Positions 1 to 8,570 of a DNA stretch of 12,185 nt are shown here, in pieces. The stretch spans positions 1 through 12,185 of the forward strand of contig CAZCRT010000058.1 in assembly GCA_964501185.1 (NCBI GenBank), given 5' to 3'. Below the pieces are notes generated by a model, which saw nothing but the letters and a program-made list of their open reading frames with translations, made no database searches and was not told the DNA's origin. Position numbers and translations under genes: made by a program. The DNA comes from BS150m-G50 sp964501185 [NCBI: uncultured Bacteroidia bacterium] (GTDB lineage Bacteria > CAIWAD01 > BS150m-G50). The number at the start of each line of letters is the position of its first letter. The stretch's first letter is position 1.

Positions 1-34
1 GCTCAGTCAAGATAATACAGTATCATTGTTATGA

Positions 35-1405
35 AAGAAGATTAGTTGTACACTTGATGTACTCAAACCAAACGCGGCAGCGACCGTACGTTGTGCCTAT
101 CTGTCTGCAGCCAGCACCGGATGGTGTTACTGCACGATTCCCGACGGGGGTATTACTCTTGACGGTAACGGAGTCAACTGGGATGTCGTCATCGAAAACG
201 GCATCAATTCCTACAATCACTGGGCTGATGTCACTGCTCTTATTGCCTCAATCATTGATCCTGCCGGCGCGGGTGTCACAAGTATTACTGTGGCTGAAGC
301 AAGCAGCTATGATGTTGACGGTGAAGCCCTTTATGTCGTATTCGATGATCCTGAACAGACTACCATCAACACAGTATTGATAAGTTTTGGTGCGCAGTCA
401 ACCGGTGGCGACACTTTCAATATCGGTTTTGGTGAACCGGTAGAGATTGTTCCTGACATGGTTATGGACCTGGGTCTCGCTATCAGTTTCGGTAACCAGG
501 TGAACAGTGACCAGTACAGCGAAATTGATATCAATGGTACCCGTCTGACCAGTTGTGCCGGTGGCAATGACGATGCAGATGGTGCGATGAGTAACGGAAA
601 TCTCATCACTGTCGGTGGATTTAATGACAGTAATGATAATCCTCCGGACCCCTGGCAGATTGCAGACGGATACAGTGACTGGACCTTCTATGATGATGAG
701 CTTTACAACATGCTGCCATTTGTCGATGATGGTGATACCGGTCTCGAAGTCTTTACTCTGAATCCTTCGGCTGATGATAACATTTTCACAGCTCATATCC
801 TGATGACAGTTGCGGCTGTCATTGGTGAAGGTGTGGTACTGACTCCTGGCCTGGGCTGGCACCTTGTCGGTGAAACCCACACACTGACCGCTACAGTACA
901 GGATGATAATGGTGAGCCGGTTGTGGATCGCCAGGTAACTATTGAGATCCTCTCAGGTCCCAATGACGCGCTTTCCGCAGGTGGACCTACCGATGTCAAT
1001 GGTCAACTGGAGTGGACATATGTCGGTGGCGGTGTTGGCATTGATAACGCCAGAGCCTATTTCCTCGACAACGAAGGTGTTATCCAGTACTCCAACATCG
1101 CTGAAGTGATCTGGGAAACTGCGACCGGTGTCGATGTTCCGGAAACGACTGCTCTTAATCAGAATTATCCCAATCCCTTCAACCCGACAACAACCATCGG
1201 CTTCAGCCTGGCGGTTTCGGGTCAGGTGGAATTGACAGTCAGTAACCAGAATGGCCAGGTTGTCACCACACTGGTGGATGGAACTCTGCCGGTTGGCAAT
1301 CATTCTGTAGAATTTGATGCCAGACATCTACCGAGTGGTATCTACTACTACACTATGAAAACTGACAGACAGACCTTCACCCGTAAACTTGTTCTACTCA
1401 AGTAG
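35..1405 (+). CDS. Secreted protein with Ig-like domain and C-terminal T9SS sorting domain, 5' end missing or broken
   Basis: The reading frame encodes 456 residues with protein-like composition from position 35. It is bounded upstream by an in-frame TGA (32-34) and has no ATG, GTG or TTG until the GTG at 290, so a conventional call would be 290-1405 (371 aa). I prefer the longer span because codons 35-289 read as a typical beta-rich extracellular domain (ATVRCAYLSAASTGW, NHWADVTALI) that continues smoothly past 290. In numbering from the 290 GTG, residues 1-175 continue this domain (GGNDDADGA, DDELY and DDNIF stretches). Residues 183-275 look like a bacterial Ig-like/invasin-type domain (LTATVQDDNGEPVVDRQVTIEI). 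Residues 291-371 are a FlgD-Ig-like T9SS type A sorting domain (NYPNPFNPTTTIGFSL, ending KLVLLK). The protein is probably exported by type IX secretion and anchored at the surface. No enzymatic motif is visible and its role is unknown. The signal peptide must lie upstream, in another frame, or be lost. Confidence 0.8.
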   Translation, partial: KKISCTLDVLKPNAAATVRCAYLSAASTGWCYCTIPDGGITLDGNGVNWDVVIENGINSYNHWADVTALIASIIDPAGAGVTSITVAEASSYDVDGEALYVVFDDPEQTTINTVLISFGAQSTGGDTFNIGFGEPVEIVPDMVMDLGLAISFGNQVNSDQYSEIDINGTRLTSCAGGNDDADGAMSNGNLITVGGFNDSNDNPPDPWQIADGYSDWTFYDDELYNMLPFVDDGDTGLEVFTLNPSADDNIFTAHILMTVAAVIGEGVVLTPGLGWHLVGETHTLTATVQDDNGEPVVDRQVTIEILSGPNDALSAGGPTDVNGQLEWTYVGGGVGIDNARAYFLDNEGVIQYSNIAEVIWETATGVDVPETTALNQNYPNPFNPTTTIGFSLAVSGQVELTVSNQNGQVVTTLVDGTLPVGNHSVEFDARHLPSGIYYYTMKTDRQTFTRKLVLLK

Positions 1406-1460
1406 TCAGAGCAGACACTTTCCATTTCTGTTCTGATACCATCAGTATGGAAAATTGATA

Positions 1461-1490
1461 GAGAGTCGGTCACTGTGGCCGACTCTCTTT
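1461..1490 (+). terminator. Rho-independent-like terminator after the first secreted protein gene
   Basis: A perfect 9-bp stem (GAGAGTCGG at 1461-1469 with CCGACTCTC at 1479-1487) is followed by only three T before the run is broken by ACG. The stem is strong and lies 56 bases after the stop codon, but the short T run makes termination efficiency uncertain. Confidence 0.65.
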
Positions 1491-1564
1491 ACGTTGTGCT
1501 GAGATCTCACCATATTCTAAAAAGTTGTCTATAACTTCAGTAATACTATCTGCCGGGAGGACGC

Positions 1565-2866
1565 ATGTTACAGCGCTACTTCAGACTTGAGGAGGCCGGG
1601 AGCACAATTCCCCGCGAATTGCTGGGTGGCCTGACCACTTTCGTGACAATGGCCTACATTATCGTCGTCAACCCGAAGATACTGGAAGCAGCCGGGATCC
1701 CTTTTGGCCCCGCACTGGTAGCGACCATCATCAGCGCATTCTTCGGCACCATGGCCATGGGCCTGTATGCCCGCCGGCCATTCGCTATCGCGCCCTACAT
1801 GGGTGAGAACGCCTTCATCGCCTTCACAGTAGTAAAAGTGCTGGGTTACAGCTGGCAGACAGCCCTCGGTGCAATCTTCATTGGTGGTCTCTTCTTCACA
1901 CTGATCACTCTGCTGAAAATTCGCACCTGGCTGGCGCGCAGTATTCCCCTCAGTCTCAAGATAGCATTTGCCGCCGGTATCGGATTTTTCCTGATCTTCA
2001 TAGGTCTGAACGAAACCGGTCTGGTCACACTGGGCGTGCCGGGTGCTCCGGTGAAGGTCGGTGATCTGCACAGTGTGACAGTCCTGCTGGCAGTCCTGGG
2101 TATTCTGATGACATCTGTTTTGATGATACGGCGTGTCCCGGGTGCCCTCTTATTGAGCATTCTGATCGTTACCGTTATCGGATTTGTAACCGGTGAGGCT
2201 TCACTGCCAGAGAAATGGGTCAGTGCACCACCCTCGCTGACCCCGGTTCTGGGTCAGCTGGATATCCTCGGTGCATTAACCTGGGGCTTCTTCCCGATCA
2301 TTCTGACTGTGCTGGTAATGGATTTTGTCGATACCATGGGAACCCTGCTGGGGGTCGGGTTACAGGCGGATCTGCTTGATGAGGATGGTAATCTGCCGGA
2401 GATTGAAAAACCGATGTTATGCGATTCTGTAGCTACAATGCTGGGCGCCTGGCTGGGAACTACAACAACAGGCACTTTCATTGAATCAGCTGCAGGGATC
2501 AGGGCAGGGGGGCGTACCGGTCTGAGTGCTGTGGTGACTGCGCTACTTTTTCTGCTGGCACTATTCTTCTATCCCTTTCTGACTGTAATTCCCGCTTTTG
2601 CTTATGGTTCGGCGTTGGTTATCGTCGGTATCCTGATGATGGCCCCATTGGGAAAGCTGAATTTCAAAGATTTCACTGAAGTGATTCCGGCTATCTGTGT
2701 CATAGCCGGGATGAGTTTTACTTATAACCTGGGAATCGGATTGACTGCCGGTTTTGTAATTTATCCGGTACTGAAAACAGCTGCCGGTCAATGGCGTGAG
2801 ATTTCAGGTGGACTCTGGCTGCTGGCTGGAGTTTCGCTGCTGTTCTTTATTCTGTATCCCGGGTAG
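1565..2866 (+). CDS. NCS2-family (AzgA-like) purine permease
   Basis: This is a 433-residue polytopic membrane protein, the usual length for the AzgA branch of the nucleobase:cation symporter-2 family, which imports adenine, guanine or hypoxanthine with protons for purine salvage. Family hallmarks are the N-terminal GGLTTFVTMAYIIVVNP (21-37), PYMGENAF (77-84), DFVDTMGTLLGV (253-264), LLDEDGNLP (270-278) and the signature GTTTTGTFIESAAGIRAGG (298-316), which in related carriers forms part of the substrate site. About a dozen hydrophobic segments cover the chain. The ATG is supported by GGGAGG at 1555-1560, four bases upstream. I see no purine riboswitch aptamer in the 159-base gap before the gene and no purine metabolism gene beside it. 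Family assignment is firm. The exact substrate cannot be told from sequence, and the branch with PYMGENAF rather than GMGLNAF is less well characterised. Confidence 0.93.
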   Translation: MLQRYFRLEEAGSTIPRELLGGLTTFVTMAYIIVVNPKILEAAGIPFGPALVATIISAFFGTMAMGLYARRPFAIAPYMGENAFIAFTVVKVLGYSWQTALGAIFIGGLFFTLITLLKIRTWLARSIPLSLKIAFAAGIGFFLIFIGLNETGLVTLGVPGAPVKVGDLHSVTVLLAVLGILMTSVLMIRRVPGALLLSILIVTVIGFVTGEASLPEKWVSAPPSLTPVLGQLDILGALTWGFFPIILTVLVMDFVDTMGTLLGVGLQADLLDEDGNLPEIEKPMLCDSVATMLGAWLGTTTTGTFIESAAGIRAGGRTGLSAVVTALLFLLALFFYPFLTVIPAFAYGSALVIVGILMMAPLGKLNFKDFTEVIPAICVIAGMSFTYNLGIGLTAGFVIYPVLKTAAGQWREISGGLWLLAGVSLLFFILYPG

Positions 2867-2986
2867 CTGTGTTTGTCCCGGTGCTAACTGATTCTTCAAA
2901 GCAACGCAACGATTCAACTCTTAGAAACCAGCGGGTGAAAGGGCAGTCTGAGCTGCTACATTAAATTTGATAGCTTCATTCACTGG

Positions 2987-3015
2987 TTGACCATGTGCCG
3001 GACCGGGATTATATT
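2987..3015 (+). promoter_or_regulatory. Sigma-70-type promoter for the C25 peptidase-like gene
   Basis: TTGACC (2987-2992) and TATATT (3010-3015) are separated by exactly 17 bases, close to the housekeeping consensus. Transcription would start near 3022, giving a leader of about 60 bases before the ATG at 3081. Inferred from sequence only. Confidence 0.7.
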
Positions 3016-3080
3016 AAAGCGATAAGATGCCCAACTTATTCTTCTAAATACGCATTCGCAGTAACTTTCAGGAGTCCACA

Positions 3081-6000
3081 ATGAGAAAGGTCGTTGCATT
3101 ACTTACGTCTTTACCGGTATTGGCAGCTATACCGTTCCTCGCCTTTGCAAGCGCACAATCAGCCGTATCTACTTCAATCATCTCAGCTGATGTGAACAGT
3201 TGCCAGGTTGCCGTCAGCCTGCCTGAGGCCGGTCTGGTTGAAGTAAACAGTGAGCGAGGTTTGCGCCACCTAATTGCACAGGATGGGATGATTCCCATCT
3301 CTGCAAGTGGTGATCCTGCTCTACAGGGTTTGATCTGGTCTCTGGAAATACCTGCTGCTGCTGGTGTTGAATACCAGTTAGATTATGAAATCACTCTGCT
3401 TGAAAACATCGATCTGCTGCCGCAGGAATCAGATGATCCTGAGACAGAGATGGAACTCAGTAATCTCTGGCAGGAGGATCGCTTCTATCCCGAGGAAATT
3501 ATTTCTGTTTCCGATCCGGCTATCGCCCGTAATCACCGTCTGGTGCAGGTAGCGGTGACTCCTTACCAGTACAATCCGGTAACCAGGCAATTGCGGGTTT
3601 ATAATCATCTTCAAATAGATTTTGATTTCGCCGGTATAAACGAAATCAATCAGGTGAAGAGTGAATTGCCGCGTTCGGCAACATATGAGAACCTGCTGCA
3701 GCACAATGTCTTCAACTATGAGGCGATGAATCAGAACGTCCGTGATTACGACCAGAATCTTGGTCTTGATCCCATTCTCTATGTTTACGATTCTTCGATA
3801 GAGTCCTATCTGGAACCTCTGTTAGATTGGAAACGGCAAAAGGGGCAGGTTGTCTACACTGCTACTCAGGCTGATGTCACTCTGGGAACCTATTCTTCAG
3901 TAAAAAGTTACATTCAGAACGCATACAACAACTGGGATAATCCACCTGTTTTTGTCACTCTGGTTGGTGACCCCAGTTCCTGCAGTTTTATAGATGTGGC
4001 TCCATCAAACAGTACCGGTGATCATGATTATTCCCGCCTGGAAGGTGGGGATATGCTGGGGGATGTTTTTGTGGGCCGGATTTCTGTCAGCAACGCAACT
4101 ATGTTGATGAACGTGGTCAACAAACAGCTCAACTATGAAAAAACACCCTATATGGCTGACCCGGACTGGATGCGCAGCGCGCATCTCTACGCGGACAGTA
4201 ACTCAGCCTCCGGTTGGTCAACTGCGTTTACCAGTGAAAACATCAAATACAAGATGCAGAATGGCGGTGTTACCAACGTATCAGACTGTTATGCCCATGA
4301 ATGTGGCACACCTGAAGCGACATCCATCTCTGCAGCATTCAACAATGGTATTGGCTATTTCAACTATCGTGGTTACTGGTACATGAATGGTTGGACCAAC
4401 ACTCATGCGAACAACCTGACCAATGGCTACATGTTGCCGTTTGTTGTCGATATTACCTGCAGTACAGGTGATTTTGTCAACGATTATTGCCTCTCGGAAG
4501 GTTTCTACCAGGTTGGAACAGTATCTAACCCCAGAGGTGCAGTGGCAGCTATTGGTACAGCTACTGCTGGAACCAATACACGCTGCAACAATGTTGTGGA
4601 CCTCGGAATTTTCGGGGGCATTTTTGACCACCTGCTGCCAACTGCAGGTGAAGCGCTGTTTCAGGGTAAGTTCGATCTCTGGATGAGCTATGGCACAGTG
4701 TATCCGAATTTTGTAACCAATTTCTCCAACTGGAATAACCTGATGGGAGATGCCAGTCTGGTATTGCGGACACGTGTTCCGAGCTACCAGAGTGTGACTC
4801 ATGCCAGCACCGTTGTACCGCAGGCAGGTGAGTATTCCGTTCATGTGGAGAGTGGTGGATTGCCTCTGGGTGATGCTGTTGTCTGTCTCTATCAGGAAGG
4901 TGTAGCCACTGTAAAGGGGCTGACAGATGCCAGTGGTGATGTTATGCTGCCATTGGAAGGCCTGTTCAGCAGCGGTCAGTTAACCCTGACGATTACCAGG
5001 CAGAACTACTACCCATATACAAGTACGATAAATGTTGTTTCCCAGAATCTCTGGGTAAGCGCTGATGGTGGTGTACTGGATGATGACAATTCCGGTGACA
5101 GCTCCGGTAACAGTGATGGTATCCTGAATCCCGGTGAATCAATCGAGTTGACCTTGAATCTCACTAACCTGGGAACGAGCTCTACAGCTTATGATGTTAA
5201 TGCAACTATCAGCTGTGACGATCCCCGTGTGACAATTCAACAGGATTACTCAACCTTTGCGAATATAGTACCTGGAGCAACGGTTTCCTCAAGCTCCCTG
5301 TACCGTTTCTCTGTCAGCCCTCTGATTGACAGTGAACTGGCACAGAGTATTGCTCTGGAGGTGAATACTGTAACCTCATCCGGTACTTTCGAAAGTGTAT
5401 TACTTCTGAATATCGCTGAACCTGTATTACGGTTGGAAATGCTGGAAACTGATCCTGACGGGGATGATTTCATCAGCCAGGGAGAGACCGGAGAACTTCG
5501 CTTCCAGTTGTTTAACTGGGGTACAATTGCTACCGGCACACTCAATGCTACCCTCACCAGCAGCGACCCCCAGATTACTATTGTAGATGGAACCGCAACA
5601 TTCAGCAGCATAGCTGCTGGAGCCATCGGACAGAACAGTACTTACCTGCAGGTACGACCGGATGGTAATATTTTCAACGGTCATCCTGTAGAGCTGACTC
5701 TGACTCTGACCAACAGCCAGGGCATGGAGTTAGTAGTTGAATCGGAATTCAGCGTGGGCCCCCTGACAGAGGATGACCCGTTGGGTCCGGTGGCGGGTTA
5801 CTACTGTTTTGATTCAGAAGATCTGTACTACAGCCAGCACCCCACATACGACTGGCAGGAGATTTCAAGCACAGGAACAGTTATTCCGTTGACTGATAAC
5901 AGTGATGAGGCTGATGATTCCTATCTGCTGGCGTTACCCTTTGTATTCAATTACTTCGGGAACCCATACGATCGTATCACAATCTGCTCAAACGGCTGGC

Positions 6001-7559
6001 TGGCGATGGGCAGCCAGGGTGATCAGGTCAATTTCCGTAACTATCCGATTCCGACCAGTATCGGCCCATCAAATATGATAGCTGCTTTCTGGGATGATCT
6101 GCGTGTTAATACTTCTGGCACCAGCCGCAGAGTATACTACCAGCATGATGCTGCTAATCATCGCTTCATTGTTGAGTGGTACCAGGTACTGCAGGTAGGC
6201 CCTGGCAGCCCCACGGAAACCTTCCAGATCATCCTCTACGATCAGGATTATCTACCGTCTGACAATGGTGATATTCTATTCCAGTACCAGAGTGTAACCA
6301 ACAACTCTAACAACTATGGTGACAATGATTATGCTACGGTAGGTATTGAAAATATTGATCAGACAACTGGTATTGAGTACAGCTATTGGAATACATATCC
6401 GGATGCGGCTTCTCCATTGGTTAACGGTCTGGCAATCCTGTTTACTCAGGAGCCCGGTATTTTCTCATATGATGATTCCACTCCACCGGTGATCACACAT
6501 GATCATCAACCGTTGCTGGACGGTTATGGCCCCTTTACTTTGGAAGCTGATATGGCCGATCCATCCGGTATCGACACTGCTTCTCTCTTCTGGAGCCTGA
6601 ATGGGATGAGTTACAACGAAGTAGCAATGACACCGGTCATTGGTGACACCTGGGCCGGTATTGTTCCGGCACAACCTCTGGGAACCACTGTCTATTACTA
6701 CTTCTGGGCAGAGGATGCTTCCAGCAATCATAATGAAGCTACCAGTGCAATCTACGAATTCATGAACGGCAATATGGAAGTCTACTACGCTGTTGATGTT
6801 GAGAGTGGTGCTGAAGGATGGACACACTCCTCACCGGATGGCTGGGGTGACCAGTGGCACATCAGCACCGAGGACAACAACAGCCCGACTCACAGTTGGA
6901 AGTGTGGTGATACCGGAACAGGGGACTACGCTGAATCGCTTGATTCACGTCTGGTACTCCCGGAAGTAACGATCAATCCTTATACTCAGTTGAGTATCTA
7001 TCATCGCATGCAGGCTGAGGTTTCCGGCCTTTATCCTGATTCGGCTTATGATGGTGGAATAATCGAGATTTCCACAGATGGTGGTGGAAGCTGGGACCAG
7101 CTGATTCCAGACAATGGCTACAACAAAGTCTTCCGTACTTTTTCCGGTGGTGGTGTGCCCTGTACGCATCCGTTTGAAGGGATGACTCCCTGTTACTCCG
7201 GTGACTTTGACTGGGAGGAAATCACTGTTGATATGGCTGCCTGGACCGGTCAGACTATCCAGCTTCGCTTCCGCTTCGGTTCCGATCAGGGTGGTGGTCT
7301 GGAAGGCTGGTATGTTGATGACCTGACGCTGACAGGCCTGTCGATTGCTGATCCGGAACCACCTCTCATCAGTATTACTTACAATGATCCATACATTACT
7401 GTATCCTGGGATGCTGTTCCAAACGCTTCAGCATACCGGGTTTACAGCAGTGACAATCTTTATGACGGTTTCGAGCTGGTACAGGAGATCAGTTCGACAA
7501 GTTACGTTACCTATGCTACTGAAAATCAGATATTCTTCCGGGTAACCTGCATTAATTGA
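3081..7559 (+). CDS. Gingipain-like (peptidase family C25) multidomain secreted protein with altered active site
   Basis: This is a 1492-residue secreted protein. The ATG has AGGAG at 3070-3074. Residues 1-25 form a signal peptide (MRK, hydrophobic core, AFASA then Q). Residues 28-215 resemble a C25 propeptide (LVQVAVTPYQYNPVTRQLRVY at 154-174). Residues 230-565 are the caspase-fold C25 domain: LVGDPSS (294-300), DVFVGRIS (328-335), FNYRGY (427-432) and LPFVVDITCSTGDF (452-465), where C460 is the nucleophile position. The gingipain His (NYTGHG) is replaced by Tyr432. Then come Ig-like/CARDB-like modules (570-890) with an Asp/Asn-rich, possibly Ca-binding loop (667-687), a beta module (903-1125), an Ig-like domain (1133-1228), a MAM/jelly-roll-like domain (1232-1420) and a short FN3-like C-terminus (1426-1492, ending FFRVTCIN). 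Unlike the flanking secreted proteins it has no YPNPFNP sorting domain. Family assignment is firm; peptidase activity is uncertain. Confidence 0.9.
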   Translation: MRKVVALLTSLPVLAAIPFLAFASAQSAVSTSIISADVNSCQVAVSLPEAGLVEVNSERGLRHLIAQDGMIPISASGDPALQGLIWSLEIPAAAGVEYQLDYEITLLENIDLLPQESDDPETEMELSNLWQEDRFYPEEIISVSDPAIARNHRLVQVAVTPYQYNPVTRQLRVYNHLQIDFDFAGINEINQVKSELPRSATYENLLQHNVFNYEAMNQNVRDYDQNLGLDPILYVYDSSIESYLEPLLDWKRQKGQVVYTATQADVTLGTYSSVKSYIQNAYNNWDNPPVFVTLVGDPSSCSFIDVAPSNSTGDHDYSRLEGGDMLGDVFVGRISVSNATMLMNVVNKQLNYEKTPYMADPDWMRSAHLYADSNSASGWSTAFTSENIKYKMQNGGVTNVSDCYAHECGTPEATSISAAFNNGIGYFNYRGYWYMNGWTNTHANNLTNGYMLPFVVDITCSTGDFVNDYCLSEGFYQVGTVSNPRGAVAAIGTATAGTNTRCNNVVDLGIFGGIFDHLLPTAGEALFQGKFDLWMSYGTVYPNFVTNFSNWNNLMGDASLVLRTRVPSYQSVTHASTVVPQAGEYSVHVESGGLPLGDAVVCLYQEGVATVKGLTDASGDVMLPLEGLFSSGQLTLTITRQNYYPYTSTINVVSQNLWVSADGGVLDDDNSGDSSGNSDGILNPGESIELTLNLTNLGTSSTAYDVNATISCDDPRVTIQQDYSTFANIVPGATVSSSSLYRFSVSPLIDSELAQSIALEVNTVTSSGTFESVLLLNIAEPVLRLEMLETDPDGDDFISQGETGELRFQLFNWGTIATGTLNATLTSSDPQITIVDGTATFSSIAAGAIGQNSTYLQVRPDGNIFNGHPVELTLTLTNSQGMELVVESEFSVGPLTEDDPLGPVAGYYCFDSEDLYYSQHPTYDWQEISSTGTVIPLTDNSDEADDSYLLALPFVFNYFGNPYDRITICSNGWLAMGSQGDQVNFRNYPIPTSIGPSNMIAAFWDDLRVNTSGTSRRVYYQHDAANHRFIVEWYQVLQVGPGSPTETFQIILYDQDYLPSDNGDILFQYQSVTNNSNNYGDNDYATVGIENIDQTTGIEYSYWNTYPDAASPLVNGLAILFTQEPGIFSYDDSTPPVITHDHQPLLDGYGPFTLEADMADPSGIDTASLFWSLNGMSYNEVAMTPVIGDTWAGIVPAQPLGTTVYYYFWAEDASSNHNEATSAIYEFMNGNMEVYYAVDVESGAEGWTHSSPDGWGDQWHISTEDNNSPTHSWKCGDTGTGDYAESLDSRLVLPEVTINPYTQLSIYHRMQAEVSGLYPDSAYDGGIIEISTDGGGSWDQLIPDNGYNKVFRTFSGGGVPCTHPFEGMTPCYSGDFDWEEITVDMAAWTGQTIQLRFRFGSDQGGGLEGWYVDDLTLTGLSIADPEPPLISITYNDPYITVSWDAVPNASAYRVYSSDNLYDGFELVQEISSTSYVTYATENQIFFRVTCIN

Positions 7560-7583
7560 TAGCCTGGAAGAATTGATTTCCTG

Positions 7584-7617
7584 AAAGGCGATCCTGCTGC
7601 GGTGGGATCGCCTTTTT
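7584..7617 (+). terminator. Rho-independent terminator of the C25 peptidase-like gene
   Basis: GGCGATCC (7587-7594) pairs perfectly with GGATCGCC (7605-7612), followed by TTTTT (7613-7617). The AAA before the stem extends the pairing with the T run. It lies 25 bases after the stop codon and is the expected end of this single-gene transcript. Confidence 0.88.
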
Positions 7618-7744
7618 ACGTCCATAAAACTGCTGATGAACACACCTGACTTCATCTTTTATTCAACTTCGCTGTGATCAATTCCGATAGAAACAGCAGG
7701 AGCATTTGCAGGTATTGGAAATTCACAACCAGTAGAGACCGATT

Positions 7745-8086
7745 ATGAGGCAGATTGTAAGTGGAACTGTTTTACTGACTCTTGTTGTTACTCTGAACGC
7801 AGGTCAGCTGACACTTGGCGATTGGGACTTTACCGGACTGGAGTCATTCCCGACAGCCAACAGCACTAATGAGTCAGGCTGGTCGCTTGAAGTGGATACC
7901 GGTGATGGAATCGAGATTGTAGAGATCAGTCATCACGACTGGGGGCAATACGACATAATCTACACAGGCATCGGCCTGTTGCATATCTTTTTTTTCACAA
8001 TTGTCCTGTGGGTAACTCCGGTGCAGACTTTGATTGTTACATGCCGGATGACAGTTTTTCCTACCACCTCTCAGATGTTGTGGTGA
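7745..8086 (+). CDS. 5' part of a frameshifted small secreted protein (signal peptide and mature N-terminus)
   Basis: The ATG at 7745 opens a frame with a signal peptide (MRQIVSGTVLLTLVVTLNAG, then QLTLGDWDF) and an acidic mature part (LEVDTGDGIEIVEISHHDWGQYDIIY). Protein-like character ends at the T run 7988-7995. The rest of this frame (TIVLWVTPVQTL to the stop at 8086) looks like out-of-frame translation, whereas the frame one base earlier continues sensibly (HNCPVGNSGADFDCYMPDD). I read 7745-8403 as one gene of about 219 codons needing a -1 shift. The Shine-Dalgarno is weak (AGAGAC at about 7734-7739). No function is recognisable in this part. Alternatives are a one-base sequencing error, a true mutation, phase variation, or programmed frameshifting. 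Confidence 0.7.
   Translation: MRQIVSGTVLLTLVVTLNAGQLTLGDWDFTGLESFPTANSTNESGWSLEVDTGDGIEIVEISHHDWGQYDIIYTGIGLLHIFFFTIVLWVTPVQTLIVTCRMTVFPTTSQMLW
7988..7995 (+). other. T8 homopolymer / -1 frameshift site inside a secreted protein gene
   Basis: Eight consecutive T lie where coding potential passes from the frame of the 7745 ATG to the frame of the sorting domain. The heptamer T TTT TTC (7990-7996) has the X XXY YYZ layout of a -1 slippery site in the frame of the upstream part. One extra T would join the two parts without a shift. No strong stimulatory hairpin lies 5-9 bases downstream; a TCCGG/CCGGA pairing (8017-8021 with 8044-8048) is weak and rather far. Confidence 0.75.
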
Positions 8087-8403
8087 AAATGCCGGTCACT
8101 TTCAACGGTTACTGTGGCAACAACATCAATATAGAGCCAGATGACTGGCAACTATCTGATTGTTATCCCAATCCCTTTAACCCCTCTACGACTATTGAGT
8201 TCAGTCTGGCTGAACAATGCCAGGTCAATATCTCCATGTACAATATGTCCGGGCAGTTTGTCAGGAATCTGGTGGATGAGTATCGCAGCTCCGGATTGCA
8301 TTCCGTAGAGTTCAATGGAGAAGAGCTGGCGAGTGGTGTTTACACAGTATACATGCGTGCTGGAGCCTTCTCTGCGTCACAGCGGGTGACGCTGCTGAAG
8401 TGA
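8008..8403 (+). CDS. 3' part of the frameshifted secreted protein, carrying a T9SS sorting domain
   Basis: The frame is open from before 7996. The GTG at 8008 gives a nominal 131-residue product, but it has no ribosome binding site and probably is not a real start. After a short Cys-containing stretch (ADFDCYMPDDSFSYHLSDVVV, NGYCGNN) residues 50-131 form a T9SS type A C-terminal domain: CYPNPFNPSTTIEFSL, a FlgD-Ig-like beta sandwich (YNMSGQFVRNLVDEYRSSGLHSVEFNGEELASGVY) and the end RVTLLK. It closely parallels the C-terminus of the gene ending at 1405, so both would be exported and anchored by the same machinery. Without the upstream signal peptide this piece could not reach the periplasm, so it is functional only if the T8 tract is bypassed. 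No catalytic domain is present. Confidence 0.75.
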   Translation: MGNSGADFDCYMPDDSFSYHLSDVVVKMPVTFNGYCGNNINIEPDDWQLSDCYPNPFNPSTTIEFSLAEQCQVNISMYNMSGQFVRNLVDEYRSSGLHSVEFNGEELASGVYTVYMRAGAFSASQRVTLLK

Positions 8404-8530
8404 AAAAGTGTGACAAGTGATGAACTAGTACTTCCGGCTTCAACCGGATACTGAAGACAGTTCCGATAAAGCCGTTTATACAGTCTTTCCTCTCAGCGGG
8501 GAAGAGAAGAAGATCTCCTTCCCGTGATAC

Positions 8531-8563
8531 AAAAAACCCGGCAACACAGATAGTGTTACCGGG
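8531..8563 (-). terminator. Rho-independent terminator of the tRNA operon
   Basis: On the minus strand CCCGG-T-AACAC (8563-8553) pairs with GTGTT-G-CCGGG (8547-8537): an 11-bp stem with one mismatch and a 5-base loop. Six T follow (8536-8531). It lies just past the tRNA-Glu gene and closes the Pro-Arg-His-Glu transcript. Confidence 0.88.
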
Positions 8564-8570
8564 CTGCTAG

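Noticed and set aside
54-380. Open frame on the plus strand overlapping the first secreted protein gene
   Set aside because: Its translation is low-complexity and lacks domain character, while the frame of 35-1405 gives a coherent extracellular domain across the same bases.
1406-1564. Possible purine riboswitch upstream of the purine permease
   Set aside because: The gap holds the terminator of the preceding gene and a short leader. I could not find the three-stem purine aptamer with its conserved junction bases.
8500-8522. Hairpin GGGAAG/CTTCCC after the frameshifted gene as a plus-strand terminator
   Set aside because: The stem is short with a long loop and no T run follows on the plus strand.
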